From: an uncultured Pelagibacteraceae bacterium
GTDB lineage: Bacteria; Pseudomonadota; Alphaproteobacteria; Pelagibacterales; Pelagibacteraceae
Length of the DNA: 44,397 nt
Direction of reading: 5' to 3'
NCBI GenBank assembly: GCA_902604605.1
Contig: CACKZI010000003.1
Span: 1-44,397, forward strand
Part shown: piece by piece, positions 21,948-31,811 of the stretch
Layout of the letters: each line of letters begins with the position of its first letter
Position numbering within the stretch: position 1 is the first letter of the stretch
Made by a program: the position numbers and the translations under genes
The notes under the pieces: model-generated
What the model was told of the DNA's origin: nothing
Database searches by the model: none
What the model saw: the letters and a program-made list of their open reading frames with translations, nothing else

Positions 21948-23159
21948 TTAAACCTTTTCAAAAATTAATGCAGCATTTGTTCCACCAAAACCAAAACTAT
22001 TGGACATAACAGTATCTAAAGTTACCCCTGTTTCGGTCTTGGCAACTATTGGAAATTTTTTAGCTTCTTCATCCATTTCTTTAATATTTGCTGAACCTGT
22101 GATAAAATTATTCTTCATCATAATTAAACAATAGATGGCTTCATGTACTGATGCAGCTCCTAATGGATGTCCTGATAGAGATTTAGTTGAACTAATTTTT
22201 GGAATATCATTTCCAAATGTATCTTTAACTGCGTTAAGTTCTGTAATATCTCCAACTGGAGTAGATGTTCCGTGAGTATTGATATAATCAATCTTGTTTT
22301 TAGCTGTAGACATGGCCATTTGCATACATCTCACTGCTCCCTCACCAGATGGAGCCACCATATCGTATCCATCTGAAGTTGCTCCATAACCAGTTAATTC
22401 TGCATATATTTTAGCACCTCTTGCTTTAGCATGTTCATATTCTTCAAGCACTAATACTCCGCCACCACCAGCAATTACAAAACCATCTCTTGTTTTATCA
22501 TAAGCTCTTGAAGCAGTCTCTGGTGTATCGTTATATTTAGATGATAAAGCAGTCATTGCATCGAACATGGCAGTCATAGCCCAATGAATTTCTTCACTTC
22601 CTCCTGCAAATACAACATTTTGTTTACCCATTTGAATTAGCTCCATAGAATTTCCAATACAGTGTCCACTTGTTGCACAAGCTGAGCTCATTGTATAATT
22701 TGTTCCTTTGATTTTAAAAGGAACGGCGAGAGTTGCTGAAGCAGTGCTTGCCATTGTTCTTGGAACAATAAATGGCCCCATTAATTTTGGAGTTTTAGCT
22801 CTAGTTTTGTCAGCTGCCAAAATTACATTTTCAATTGATGGTCCCCCAGAGCCCATTACAATTCCTGTTTTAAAATTACTTATTTCATTATCTGCTAATC
22901 CTGAATCTTTAATTGCTTCTTTCATTGCAATGTAATTATAAGCAGAACCTGAACCCATAAATCTTATAGTTTTTCGATCAATATAATCTTCAAGTTTAAT
23001 TTTTGGTTTTCCATGGATATGGCTCTTTAGATTATGTTCTTTATATTCCTCACTAAATGATATTCCTGATTTTGAATTTAATAATGATTGATGAACTTCT
23101 TCTTGATTATTCCCAAGGCAAGACACAATTCCTAAGCCTGTAATTACAACTCTTCGCAT
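21948..23159 (-). CDS. fabB: 3-oxoacyl-ACP synthase I
   Basis: [45 protein letters not shown]. Confidence 0.95.
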   Translation of the reverse strand: MRRVVITGLGIVSCLGNNQEEVHQSLLNSKSGISFSEEYKEHNLKSHIHGKPKIKLEDYIDRKTIRFMGSGSAYNYIAMKEAIKDSGLADNEISNFKTGIVMGSGGPSIENVILAADKTRAKTPKLMGPFIVPRTMASTASATLAVPFKIKGTNYTMSSACATSGHCIGNSMELIQMGKQNVVFAGGSEEIHWAMTAMFDAMTALSSKYNDTPETASRAYDKTRDGFVIAGGGGVLVLEEYEHAKARGAKIYAELTGYGATSDGYDMVAPSGEGAVRCMQMAMSTAKNKIDYINTHGTSTPVGDITELNAVKDTFGNDIPKISSTKSLSGHPLGAASVHEAIYCLIMMKNNFITGSANIKEMDEEAKKFPIVAKTETGVTLDTVMSNSFGFGGTNAALIFEKV

Positions 23160-23659
23160 TATTTAAATAACCCTACTTTTAAGTTGTCCGCTGAATAAAT
23201 TTTTTTTTCATCTGCCAAAACAACTCCATTAGCAAGACCTACAGTGGTACCTCCAGGAGACATAATTTTTTTCATATCAATTTCATATTTAACCAGTTTA
23301 ATATTTTGTAAAACTTCTCCTGTAAATTTAACATTACCAACACCTAAGGCCCTTCCTTTACCTGGATTACCTAACCACCCTAAAAAAAAACCTACTAACT
23401 GCCACATTGCATCGAGTCCAAGACAACCAGGCATAACAGGATCATCTTTAAAGTGGCAATTAAAAAACCAAAGATCCTTTTTTATATCTAATTCAGCTTT
23501 TAGTGATCCTTTTTTGTAAATACCGTTATTTTCGTTAATTTCAGATATTCTATCAAACATCAGCATCGGGGGAAGTGGTAATTTAGCGTTTCCAGGCCCA
23601 AAAAGCCCTCCATTTCCACAATTTATTAACTCATCATATGTGTAAGAGCTTTTTTTCAT
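23159..23659 (-). CDS. fabA: 3-hydroxydecanoyl-ACP dehydratase/isomerase
   Basis: [39 protein letters not shown]. Confidence 0.96.
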   Translation of the reverse strand: MKKSSYTYDELINCGNGGLFGPGNAKLPLPPMLMFDRISEINENNGIYKKGSLKAELDIKKDLWFFNCHFKDDPVMPGCLGLDAMWQLVGFFLGWLGNPGKGRALGVGNVKFTGEVLQNIKLVKYEIDMKKIMSPGGTTVGLANGVVLADEKKIYSADNLKVGLFK

Positions 23660-23709
23660 AAAATATGATCATCCTTCTACTTGATTTTATTCAAATATAA
23701 TATACATAA

Positions 23710-23730
23710 AGTTTAGAATTATTATAACTT
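23710..23730. promoter_or_regulatory. Candidate Irr box (ICE-like) in front of irr
   Basis: AGTTTAGAATTATTATAACTT, partial match to the alphaproteobacterial ICE pattern TTTAGAA-N3-TTCTAAA; near-identical to the two elements upstream of rubrerythrin. Confidence 0.6.
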
Positions 23731-23733
23731 ACA

Positions 23734-24162
23734 ATGCTTAAAAATAGCGAATTTATTGATAAATTAAGATCTTCAGGATTAAGACCAACTAAACAAAGGC
23801 TTAAAATATGCGAAGTTTTGTTTAATAGAGATAAAACCTTCCATTTTACTATTAATGATCTAGCAAAGAATATCTCAGAACAATTAAATGAAAAAATATC
23901 TTTAGCTACAGTTTATAACACTGTGCATGCATTTAAAAATAAAGGATATTTAAAAGAAATTTCAATTAACAGTGATAAAAGTTATTTTGATACCAACATA
24001 ACTAATCACCATCATTTTTTTGATGAAGACTCAAATGAATTAATCGATTGCGATGAGGATGTTATAGAAAACTTGAATATTAAAAAAAATATTACTGGTA
24101 AAAAAATTAATTCAGTAGAAGTTTTGATTAAAGTTGCGAGTGATAATCAAAATCAAAATTAA
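23734..24162 (+). CDS. irr: Irr-type Fur-family iron response regulator
   Basis: LRPTKQRLKICEVLF, SLATVYNTVHAFKNKGYLKEI, NHHHFFDEDSNELID (HHH motif); divergent from fabA-fabB-fabI as in other alphaproteobacteria. Confidence 0.88.
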   Translation: MLKNSEFIDKLRSSGLRPTKQRLKICEVLFNRDKTFHFTINDLAKNISEQLNEKISLATVYNTVHAFKNKGYLKEISINSDKSYFDTNITNHHHFFDEDSNELIDCDEDVIENLNIKKNITGKKINSVEVLIKVASDNQNQN

Positions 24163-24190
24163 TCTAATAATTTCAATCATTTAAAATATA

Positions 24191-24210
24191 AATTATAATT
24201 ATTCTAAACT
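24191..24210. promoter_or_regulatory. Candidate Irr box 1 upstream of rubrerythrin
   Basis: AATTATAATTATTCTAAACT; inverted relative to box 2 (ATTCTAAACT / AGTTTAGAAT is a perfect 10-bp inverted repeat). Confidence 0.6.
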
Positions 24211-24211
24211 G

Positions 24212-24239
24212 TTGACTTTTAGTTTAGAATCATTATATC
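24212..24239 (+). promoter_or_regulatory. Candidate rubrerythrin promoter
   Basis: TTGACT (24212-24217), 16 nt spacer, TATATC (24234-24239); -35 lies between the Irr-like boxes and -10 within box 2. Confidence 0.55.
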
Positions 24240-24240
24240 T
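24221..24240. promoter_or_regulatory. Candidate Irr box 2 upstream of rubrerythrin
   Basis: AGTTTAGAATCATTATATCT, near reverse complement of box 1 and near-identical to the box upstream of irr. Confidence 0.6.
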
Positions 24241-24265
24241 TTCTCTAACTATTAAGGAGATACAA

Positions 24266-24682
24266 ATGTCACTAAAAGGAACTAAAACAGAAGAAAATTT
24301 AAAAGCAGCATTTGCTGGGGAAAGTCAAGCAAATAGAAGATACCTTTATTTTGCACAAAAAGCTGATATCGAAGGTTATAACGATGTAGCCACAGTTTTT
24401 AGGTCAACAGCCGAAGGTGAAACAGGTCATGCGCATGGTCATTTGGAGTATCTAGAGGAAGTTGGAGATCCAGCAACTGGAAAACCTATCGGAGAAACTA
24501 AAGCGAATTTAGAGTCTGCTGTAGCTGGAGAAACTCATGAATATACTGATATGTATCCTGGTATGGCAAAAACTGCTAGAGAAGAAGGCTTTGAAGAAAT
24601 TGCTGATTGGTTTGAAACACTAGCAAAAGCTGAAAAATCTCATGCTGGTAAATTTCAAAAAACTTTAGAAACTATTAGCTAA
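24266..24682 (+). CDS. Rubrerythrin-family ferritin-like diiron protein without rubredoxin domain
   Basis: MSLKGTKTEENLKAAFAGESQANRRYLYFAQKAD...; EGETGHAHGH and AKAEKSHAGK; no C-terminal CxxC. ATG at 24266 with AAGGAG preferred over the track start at 24212. Confidence 0.93.
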   Translation: MSLKGTKTEENLKAAFAGESQANRRYLYFAQKADIEGYNDVATVFRSTAEGETGHAHGHLEYLEEVGDPATGKPIGETKANLESAVAGETHEYTDMYPGMAKTAREEGFEEIADWFETLAKAEKSHAGKFQKTLETIS

Positions 24683-24691
24683 TCAAATTCA

Positions 24692-24718
24692 TTTAGTGGG
24701 CAATTTATGCCCACTAAA
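24692..24718 (+). other. Perfect stem-loop between rubrerythrin and the Fe-S protein gene
   Basis: TTTAGTGGGC-AATTTAT-GCCCACTAAA, 10-bp perfect stem, 7-nt loop, no following T-tract. Confidence 0.75.
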
Positions 24719-24741
24719 ATTCTCGAATTAATTTATCAAAA

Positions 24742-26073
24742 ATGAGCAAAGAAGGTAGTACAGAAGCACCTATACGTCATCCATTAAATTTTGAACATCC
24801 AAATTTTTTAGATCCAAAAAAATTAGATGATGAAATGAGAAGGGTGTTTGATATTTGTCATGGATGTAGAAGATGTTTTAATCTTTGTGACTCTTTCCCG
24901 AAACTTTTTGATATGATTGACGAGTCAAAAAATGAAGATGTAGAAAGTTTATCTAGTGAACAATTTGCACCTGTGGTTGATGCTTGCACATTATGTGATA
25001 TGTGTTTTATGACTAAATGCCCTTATGTTCCACCTCATGATTTTAATCTAGATTTTCCTCATTTAATGCTGAGGTATAGAACTGCTCAAAAAAAACAAAA
25101 TAAACTACCTTTTGTGCCTAGACAATTAGCTGAAATTGATAGAAATGCAAAAATTGGAGTAATGTTTGCTAAACTTATAAATTGGGCTTCAAATATTAAA
25201 AATAAGTTTATAAGAAAGATTTTAGCAAAAATAGCAGGAATAGATATTAGAGTTCAATTACCTAAATATAATTCAGAAACGTTTTCAAATTTTTTCAAAA
25301 GAAACAATAACAAGATTATTTTTAAAAAAGGAAATAAAGATAGAAAAGTTGTTATTTACTCTACATGTTTTGTAAACTTTAATAAAAAAGATACAGGTAT
25401 TGCAGCTTTAAAAGTATTAAAAAAAAATGGGGTTGATGTTCAAGAAGCATATCCAGGATGTTGTGGAATGCCATTTTTAGAGCAGGCAGACTTACCAAAA
25501 GTTGTTCAACAAGCCAAAAAGGTTTCTAAAGATTTATTAGAGTGGATCGATAAAGGTTACAAAGTTATAACGCTTACAGCCAGTTGTGGTCTAATGCTAA
25601 AATTTGAGTGGCCACTATTATTACCAAATAACGATAGCATAAAAAAATTGTCAGCGAACGTAATGGATATAGATGAATATGTTGTGGATATTGCAAATAA
25701 AGAGGGCTTAGTTGAAGGACTTCAGGAAATTGATGGTGGTGTTACAGTTCATCATGCATGTCATGCGAGAGCCCAAAATATGGGCATTAAAGCAAGAGAT
25801 ATGCTGAAACTAATACCAAATGTTAAAATAGACGTTGTTGAAAGATGTGCCGGTCATGGTGGTACATTTGGGGTAATGAATGACACTCATGACTTAGCAA
25901 TTAAAGTTGGAAGGCCAACAGCTAGACAAATCAAAACTAAAAATAATAAATATATGGCATCAGATTGTCCTTTAGCAGGTAAACATTTAAAACAGTTAGA
26001 GGTGGATACAAATATTTCAAATGATGAGGCACTACATCCCATAGAATTGGTAGCAAAAAGTTATAGACTTTAG
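24742..26073 (+). CDS. GlpC/HdrD-like Fe-S protein
   Basis: CHGCRRCFNLCDSFP and CTLCDMCFMTKCPYVPP 4Fe-4S motifs; CCG-domain YPGCCGMPF; HHACHARAQNMG...VERCAGHGGTFG. Confidence 0.87.
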   Translation: MSKEGSTEAPIRHPLNFEHPNFLDPKKLDDEMRRVFDICHGCRRCFNLCDSFPKLFDMIDESKNEDVESLSSEQFAPVVDACTLCDMCFMTKCPYVPPHDFNLDFPHLMLRYRTAQKKQNKLPFVPRQLAEIDRNAKIGVMFAKLINWASNIKNKFIRKILAKIAGIDIRVQLPKYNSETFSNFFKRNNNKIIFKKGNKDRKVVIYSTCFVNFNKKDTGIAALKVLKKNGVDVQEAYPGCCGMPFLEQADLPKVVQQAKKVSKDLLEWIDKGYKVITLTASCGLMLKFEWPLLLPNNDSIKKLSANVMDIDEYVVDIANKEGLVEGLQEIDGGVTVHHACHARAQNMGIKARDMLKLIPNVKIDVVERCAGHGGTFGVMNDTHDLAIKVGRPTARQIKTKNNKYMASDCPLAGKHLKQLEVDTNISNDEALHPIELVAKSYRL

Positions 26074-26075
26074 TA

Positions 26076-26669
26076 ATGTCTAAAGAAAAAAGAACCATTC
26101 AAAAAGAAGATATCATGCCTTTAGATGTTTATACGAGTCAAAGAAAAGAATTAAGAAAAAAAATCGTAGATTTTAAAAAAGATAGAAGAATACCATTAGG
26201 ACCATACGCAACATTTTATTTTGAAAGTTATGAAACAATGTTAGCTCAAGTTCAAGAAATGCTCTACATTGAAAAAGGTGGAGAAGAACAATTAAAAGAC
26301 GAACTTACAGCTTATAATCCTTTAGTACCAAATGGAAAAGAATTAACAGCAACATTAATGTTTGAAATAGATAACCCAGTTTCGAGAGCATCCTTCTTAG
26401 GAAAAGTTGGTGGTATAGAGGAAAAAGTTTACATGAAAATTAATGAAGAGTTAATCAAAGCAGTACCAGAGGAGGATGTGGATAGAACCTCAGCAGAAGG
26501 TAAAGCTTCATCTGTCCAATTTATTCATTTTAAATTTAATGATGATCAAATAAAAAAATTTAAATCAGGCTTGAATCAGATCGAACTAGGCATTGATCAT
26601 GATGAATATTCTCATTCAACAAAGCTTAATGAGTTAACAATTAATTCATTAATATCAGATTTTAATTAA
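26076..26669 (+). CDS. DUF3501-family protein
   Basis: 197 aa; resembles proteins annotated DUF3501 next to rubrerythrin and Fe-S genes (recalled, not searched); 2 nt after the Fe-S gene. Confidence 0.7.
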   Translation: MSKEKRTIQKEDIMPLDVYTSQRKELRKKIVDFKKDRRIPLGPYATFYFESYETMLAQVQEMLYIEKGGEEQLKDELTAYNPLVPNGKELTATLMFEIDNPVSRASFLGKVGGIEEKVYMKINEELIKAVPEEDVDRTSAEGKASSVQFIHFKFNDDQIKKFKSGLNQIELGIDHDEYSHSTKLNELTINSLISDFN

Positions 26670-27120
26670 TAGATCCCCAGATATTATCGTTTTTAATCCA
26701 ACCTTTAAATTTTCCAGTTTTAATCTTACACCAATCAATGTCACATTTTTGAATAATTAACACTCTACCTTTTTTAATTTTAGCTAATGGTTGAGAAAAT
26801 ATTGATGCTTTTTTAAATAAAATTTTATTTTCAAGAGGGATTATTGAATTTATTAATTTTAATTGAGACCAATGAATCCAGCCACTATTATTTTTTAAAT
26901 CAATTATTCTTCTCCAGTTTTCTTTTTTATCTATTTGTTTGATTGGTAGATTAATTTTTTTATAAACGAATTTAATAGGTGAGTCAAAACCGGGACCATA
27001 TCTTACATTTACCTTACTCTTTTTTAAAGACAAAAAAATTTCTTCTGAAATGGCACCTGTAGAGAACAATAAAGTAAAAAAAATTATAAAAACTTTTTTT
27101 AAATTCAACTGCATAAACAC
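26662..27120 (-). CDS. SH3-like domain exported protein
   Basis: Signal-peptide-like N-terminus; VNVRYGPGFDSPIKFVYKK...WRRIIDLKNNSGWIHWSQL. Confidence 0.8.
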   Translation of the reverse strand: MFMQLNLKKVFIIFFTLLFSTGAISEEIFLSLKKSKVNVRYGPGFDSPIKFVYKKINLPIKQIDKKENWRRIIDLKNNSGWIHWSQLKLINSIIPLENKILFKKASIFSQPLAKIKKGRVLIIQKCDIDWCKIKTGKFKGWIKNDNIWGSIN

Positions 27121-27860
27121 ACTTTCCTTTTATTCAATTTTACTTTTCTAAAATTTAAGTTAAGTAAATCTAAAATCAAAATTAAACCATTTAAGGTTTT
27201 TCCAATATTTAATATTTGTTTTAAAACTTCATTAGCTTGAATTGTGCCAATTATCCCAGCTACAGTGCCAAGTATTCCTTCATACTCACAATTTAGTATA
27301 TCGTCTGAGATTTCTTTTTCTTGAAAAAAACATCTCAAACACGGTGTTTTTTTATTTTTAAAATTAAAAGCAAATACATGCCCATCAAATTTACTTATTG
27401 CTCCTGTTATTAAAAATTTTTTAAATTTTAAACTAAAATCATTAATTAAAAATTTAGTTTTAAAATTATCAGATCCATCAACTATATAATCATAATCTTT
27501 AATAATTTTTTCATAATTATTTTTATTTAATTTTAATTTATAACAAATGACTTTAGTTTTAGAATTAATTATATTTAACTTTTTTTTTGCAGCTTTTACT
27601 TTGGGTTTATTTATATCATTATAATCATAAAGACTTTGTCGATGTATATTTGATAAATCAACAGAATCGTAATCAACAATTCCTAATGATCCCACACCTG
27701 ATCTTGTTAAAAATTCTGCTACTGGACAACCCAATCCTCCCATTCCTACAATTAAAACTTTTGACTCAATAATTTTTTTTTGACCTACAATTCCAATATT
27801 CTTCAGGACGATCTGTCTTGAGAATCTTTTTATTTGTTCTTGATTTAATTTTAAACTCAT
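27105..27860 (-). CDS. ThiF/MoeB/HesA-family adenylyltransferase
   Basis: VLIVGMGGLGCPVAEFLTRSGVGSLGIVDYDSVDLSNIHRQ; GSDNFKTKFLIND. Confidence 0.9.
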   Translation of the reverse strand: MSLKLNQEQIKRFSRQIVLKNIGIVGQKKIIESKVLIVGMGGLGCPVAEFLTRSGVGSLGIVDYDSVDLSNIHRQSLYDYNDINKPKVKAAKKKLNIINSKTKVICYKLKLNKNNYEKIIKDYDYIVDGSDNFKTKFLINDFSLKFKKFLITGAISKFDGHVFAFNFKNKKTPCLRCFFQEKEISDDILNCEYEGILGTVAGIIGTIQANEVLKQILNIGKTLNGLILILDLLNLNFRKVKLNKRKVCLCS

Positions 27861-28294
27861 TTACCTGTTGAGCCGAAACCACCCTCTCCTCTTACTGTTT
27901 CAGGTAAATTATCTGTTTCTTTAAAACTGATTTTTGCTATAGGAACTAATACCATTTGAGCAATTCGATCACCATTGTTTATCAAAAAATCATTATCCCC
28001 ATGATTATAAATGATAATTTTTATCTCTCCCCGATAATCACTGTCAATAGTTCCAGGCGTATTTAAAACACTGATATTGTTTTTAGCAGCCAAGCCTGAT
28101 CTAGGTCTAATTTGAATTTCATAATTCTCAGAAAAAGCTACAGTTAGTCCAGTGGGAACCATAGAGGATGTTTTTGGTTTTACATTTATTGGGTTTTTTG
28201 TAAATGCCATTAAATCCATTCCAGAAGCGCCATTAGTTTTATATGCAGGAAGTTTTACCTTAGGATCTAATTTTTTTATTAGCACTTTAGCCAT
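27857..28294 (-). CDS. dut: dUTP diphosphatase
   Basis: ASGMDLMA, IRPRSGLAAKN, GTIDSDYRGEIK, GDRIAQMVL, RGEGGFGSTG. Confidence 0.98.
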   Translation of the reverse strand: MAKVLIKKLDPKVKLPAYKTNGASGMDLMAFTKNPINVKPKTSSMVPTGLTVAFSENYEIQIRPRSGLAAKNNISVLNTPGTIDSDYRGEIKIIIYNHGDNDFLINNGDRIAQMVLVPIAKISFKETDNLPETVRGEGGFGSTGK

Positions 28295-29499
28295 TAATTA
28301 ATCTGAGTAACAATTCTATCTACAATTTCTTCTGATATTTCAGATTTTCTTTTTAATGAAAGTTTTTCACTTTTCATTAGCGAATTTTTATAATAGATGG
28401 TGACCTCATTAAACTCACTATCAAATCCACCTCTTGTTTTGGAAACATCATTAGCTATTATCCAATCACAATTTTTATTTGATAATTTGGTAGCTGCATT
28501 TTTATCTAAATTTTCTGTTTCAGCCGCAAAACCAATTACTAGTTTTGGTCTCATAGAGTTATGATTAGAAACATAATTTAATATATCAATGTTTCTCTCT
28601 AAATTGATAGTCAATTTTGATTGTTTTTTAATTTTTTCAGTTTGTTTCTTATTTACTTTGAAATCGGATACAGCAGCTGCAAATATAGCTATATCTGCAG
28701 GTAAGTTTTGTTGAGTAGCTTTAAACATTTCCTCAGCAGTTTCTACTTTTACTAAATTGATATTTTTGTCAATATTCAAATTAGTTGGACCTGATATCAA
28801 TGTTGTATCGTATCCTCTTTTAGATAACGACTTTGCTATTTCGTAACCTTGTTTTCCACTTGATTTATTTGTTATGTATCTCACAGGATCAATATATTCT
28901 TTAGTTGGACCTGCAGTGACCAATGCCTTTATTTTTTTATTTTTGATTTGATGGTTTAAAAAATTTTTAATTTCATTAAAAATATCAGTAGGGTCTGACA
29001 TTTTTCCCTCACCATATTCTCCACATGCCATATCTCCTATTACTGGACCTATAAATTTGTAACCATAACTTTTTAATATCTTAAAATTATCTTTAGTTGA
29101 TTGGTGTTCCCACATTCTAACATTCATGGCTGGAACTAAAAATATTTGTTTATTTGAAGCAAGGATTACAGTTGAGGCTAAATCTTCAGAAGAGCCTTGA
29201 CTTAGTTTAGAAATTGTATTTGCTGTTGCTGGGGCAACAACAATCACATCAGCCCATCTAGATAGCGAAATATGATCCATTTCAGTTTCATTCTCAATAT
29301 TGAATAAATCATCGTAAACTTTACCCTGTGATAATGATGTGATTGACAAAGGTGTTACAAATTCTTTAGCACTTTTAGTTAAAATTGTTTTTATTTGTGC
29401 ATTACTTCTTTTGAATAATCGAATTAATTCAAGACTTTTGTATGCTGATATACCACCACATATTATAAAAAGAATTTTTTTGTTTGTTAAATCATTCAT
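28294..29499 (-). CDS. coaBC: Bifunctional phosphopantothenoylcysteine decarboxylase/phosphopantothenate-cysteine ligase
   Basis: GGISAYKSLELIR; PAMNVRMWEH; VTAGPTKEYIDPVRYITNKSSGKQGYEIA. Confidence 0.97.
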   Translation of the reverse strand: MNDLTNKKILFIICGGISAYKSLELIRLFKRSNAQIKTILTKSAKEFVTPLSITSLSQGKVYDDLFNIENETEMDHISLSRWADVIVVAPATANTISKLSQGSSEDLASTVILASNKQIFLVPAMNVRMWEHQSTKDNFKILKSYGYKFIGPVIGDMACGEYGEGKMSDPTDIFNEIKNFLNHQIKNKKIKALVTAGPTKEYIDPVRYITNKSSGKQGYEIAKSLSKRGYDTTLISGPTNLNIDKNINLVKVETAEEMFKATQQNLPADIAIFAAAVSDFKVNKKQTEKIKKQSKLTINLERNIDILNYVSNHNSMRPKLVIGFAAETENLDKNAATKLSNKNCDWIIANDVSKTRGGFDSEFNEVTIYYKNSLMKSEKLSLKRKSEISEEIVDRIVTQIN

Positions 29500-29507
29500 C
29501 GATTTAA

Positions 29508-31088
29508 TTAAAATACCAATAGACCAAAAATTACAAGGACTAAAAAACCAATAATAGATTGATTTCTAAAAGCAATCATTTCTGTTTTTTTAGTATTTAG
29601 GGCAGTGTATGAATTAGAGTTTTGAGGAATTTGCCCACTAGCTAAATAAGTAAGGGCTTGATTGGCTTTATCCATAATTTCAGGAAACTCTGGTAATCTT
29701 TTAATTACTTCAGAGGTATTTTGAATTGTATCGTTTATAGCGGTCATTGGGTTTTTAGTTTCTTTGAGCCAACTTTCAAGTACAGGCTTTGAAGTTGACC
29801 AAATATTTGTATTTGGATTTAATTTTCTTGCTACACCCTCAACTACTACCATTGTTTTTTGTAACATAAGAAGTTGCGGTTGAGTTTGCATGTTAAATTT
29901 TTCAGTTACATCAAATAATTGTTTTAACAATTTTCCACCTGAAATATCTTTAACTGCTTGCCCAAAAATTGGTTCTCCTATTGATCTTAGTGCTTGAGCT
30001 AGATCATCAATCGGAACTTCTTTTGGAACCAAACCTGCAATTAAATGAACTTCTGCAACTTTACGATAATCTCTTTGTATAAATCCAAATAATATCTCTG
30101 CTAAAAATCTTTTACTCAATTTATCCAATCTTCCCATTATTCCAAAATCAATAGGTACTATGTGACCATCATTGTCTATAAATATATTACCTTGATGCAT
30201 GTCAGCATGAAAAAAACCATCTCTTACTGCATGTCTTAAAAAATTTTGAATAACATCTTCTGCAATTTTATTAGTGTTATGATTTCTTTTTTTTAATTCA
30301 TCAGTCTCTCTTATAGAAATTCCATCAATCCAATCAAGGGTCATCACATTTTCGCTTGTAAAGTTCCAATAAATTTGAGGCACTCTAAATCCAACGTCAT
30401 TTTTAGTATTTTCTGCATATTCATTTGCTGCTGCAGCTTCAAATCTAAGATCCATTTCAAGATTTGTAATTTCTTTTAGCAAAAAAACTACTTCAACTAA
30501 TTTGAGCCTTTCAGTTTTTTTTATAAACGACTCAACTAAAAACGCAAAAAGCATAATAGCGTCTATTTCATCATTAAAAATTTTTTTTATATTTGGTCTT
30601 AAAATTTTGATGGCCACGTCTTTAATTGTTCCATTCTCATCAATTTGCGCTTTATGTACTTGAGCTATAGAAGCTGCAGCCACAGGTTCACTTAAATTAA
30701 TTATCGAATTATAGGTATCATCACCTAAATCATTTTTGATTATTTCTTTTGCTTGATTTAAAGAAAATGGTGGTAACCTATCTTGAAGGTTTTCAAGTTT
30801 TTTTGAAAGCTCTTCGCCAATAATATCTGGTCTTGTAGCTAAAAATTGACCAAGCTTTATAAAAGTTGTTCCCATAGACTCTAATGAGCTAGATAATCTC
30901 TCACCTTCATTTTTATTTATATCTATTGGTTTTCTAGTAGAGAAAGAAAACGATAAAATTTTGAACAGGATTTTTATTGTTAGCGGTGGTTCTTGAAATT
31001 TTGAAGTTATATTTAATATATCTGATTTAGCAATTTTTCGGCCAAGTTTAAATAGAGTAATTATTTTTTTTAACATTAAATTTTCCAT
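29508..31088 (-). CDS. ubiB: UbiB-family ubiquinone biosynthesis kinase-like protein
   Basis: GTTFIKLGQFLATRPD; ASIAQVHKAQ; FFHADMHQGNIF; PIDFGIMGRL; C-terminal TM. Confidence 0.95.
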   Translation of the reverse strand: MENLMLKKIITLFKLGRKIAKSDILNITSKFQEPPLTIKILFKILSFSFSTRKPIDINKNEGERLSSSLESMGTTFIKLGQFLATRPDIIGEELSKKLENLQDRLPPFSLNQAKEIIKNDLGDDTYNSIINLSEPVAAASIAQVHKAQIDENGTIKDVAIKILRPNIKKIFNDEIDAIMLFAFLVESFIKKTERLKLVEVVFLLKEITNLEMDLRFEAAAANEYAENTKNDVGFRVPQIYWNFTSENVMTLDWIDGISIRETDELKKRNHNTNKIAEDVIQNFLRHAVRDGFFHADMHQGNIFIDNDGHIVPIDFGIMGRLDKLSKRFLAEILFGFIQRDYRKVAEVHLIAGLVPKEVPIDDLAQALRSIGEPIFGQAVKDISGGKLLKQLFDVTEKFNMQTQPQLLMLQKTMVVVEGVARKLNPNTNIWSTSKPVLESWLKETKNPMTAINDTIQNTSEVIKRLPEFPEIMDKANQALTYLASGQIPQNSNSYTALNTKKTEMIAFRNQSIIGFLVLVIFGLLVF

Positions 31089-31780
31089 CCACTATGAATT
31101 GAAACTATTCCACCAGATAAATTTCTATAAGTGCATTTTTTGAAACCATTTTTTTTCATCAAATCAATTAATTCATCTTGATTAATGAAGTTTTCGATAC
31201 TTTTAATAAGGTATTCATAAGGTGTGCTGTCACCGACAACTAATTTACCTATTGATGGGATAAGTTTTGAGTAATTTTTATAAACGGCATCTAAACTAAG
31301 GTTTTGTATTTTAGAAAATTCAAGACATAGATATCGACCACCTGGTTTTAATACGCGATATGCTTCAGATAAAGCCTTATTTAAATTTTTAGTGTTTCTT
31401 AAACCAAAACTAATAGTATAAAAATTGAAAGAATTTTTAGGCAATGGAAGTTTTTCTGCTGGGGCAATAATCCATTCTAAATTTTTAAATTTGTTAAGTT
31501 TTTCTTTACCTTTCTTAATCATGCTTTTATTAAGATCAACACAAGTTACTTGAGAATTTTTGTCTACAAAATTTAAAAAAAGTTTAGCAATATCTCCTGT
31601 GCCACAAGCAACATCAATTAATTTTTGACCTTTAGAGGAATTCATCATATTTAATAGATCTTTTTTCCATAATCGATGGACTCCTAATGACATAAAATCA
31701 TTCATCAGGTCATATTGATCATAAACTTGATCAAAAACATTTTGTACTAGCCCTTTTTTATTTTGCAGATATTGTTCCAT
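31076..31780 (-). CDS. ubiE: Ubiquinone/menaquinone biosynthesis C-methyltransferase
   Basis: VFDQVYDQYDLMNDFMSLGVHRLWK; DVACGTGDIA; SFGLRNTKN. Confidence 0.96.
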   Translation of the reverse strand: MEQYLQNKKGLVQNVFDQVYDQYDLMNDFMSLGVHRLWKKDLLNMMNSSKGQKLIDVACGTGDIAKLFLNFVDKNSQVTCVDLNKSMIKKGKEKLNKFKNLEWIIAPAEKLPLPKNSFNFYTISFGLRNTKNLNKALSEAYRVLKPGGRYLCLEFSKIQNLSLDAVYKNYSKLIPSIGKLVVGDSTPYEYLIKSIENFINQDELIDLMKKNGFKKCTYRNLSGGIVSIHSGWKI

Positions 31781-31811
31781 AATTATAAATATATATCGAA
31801 TATAGTGTTAA

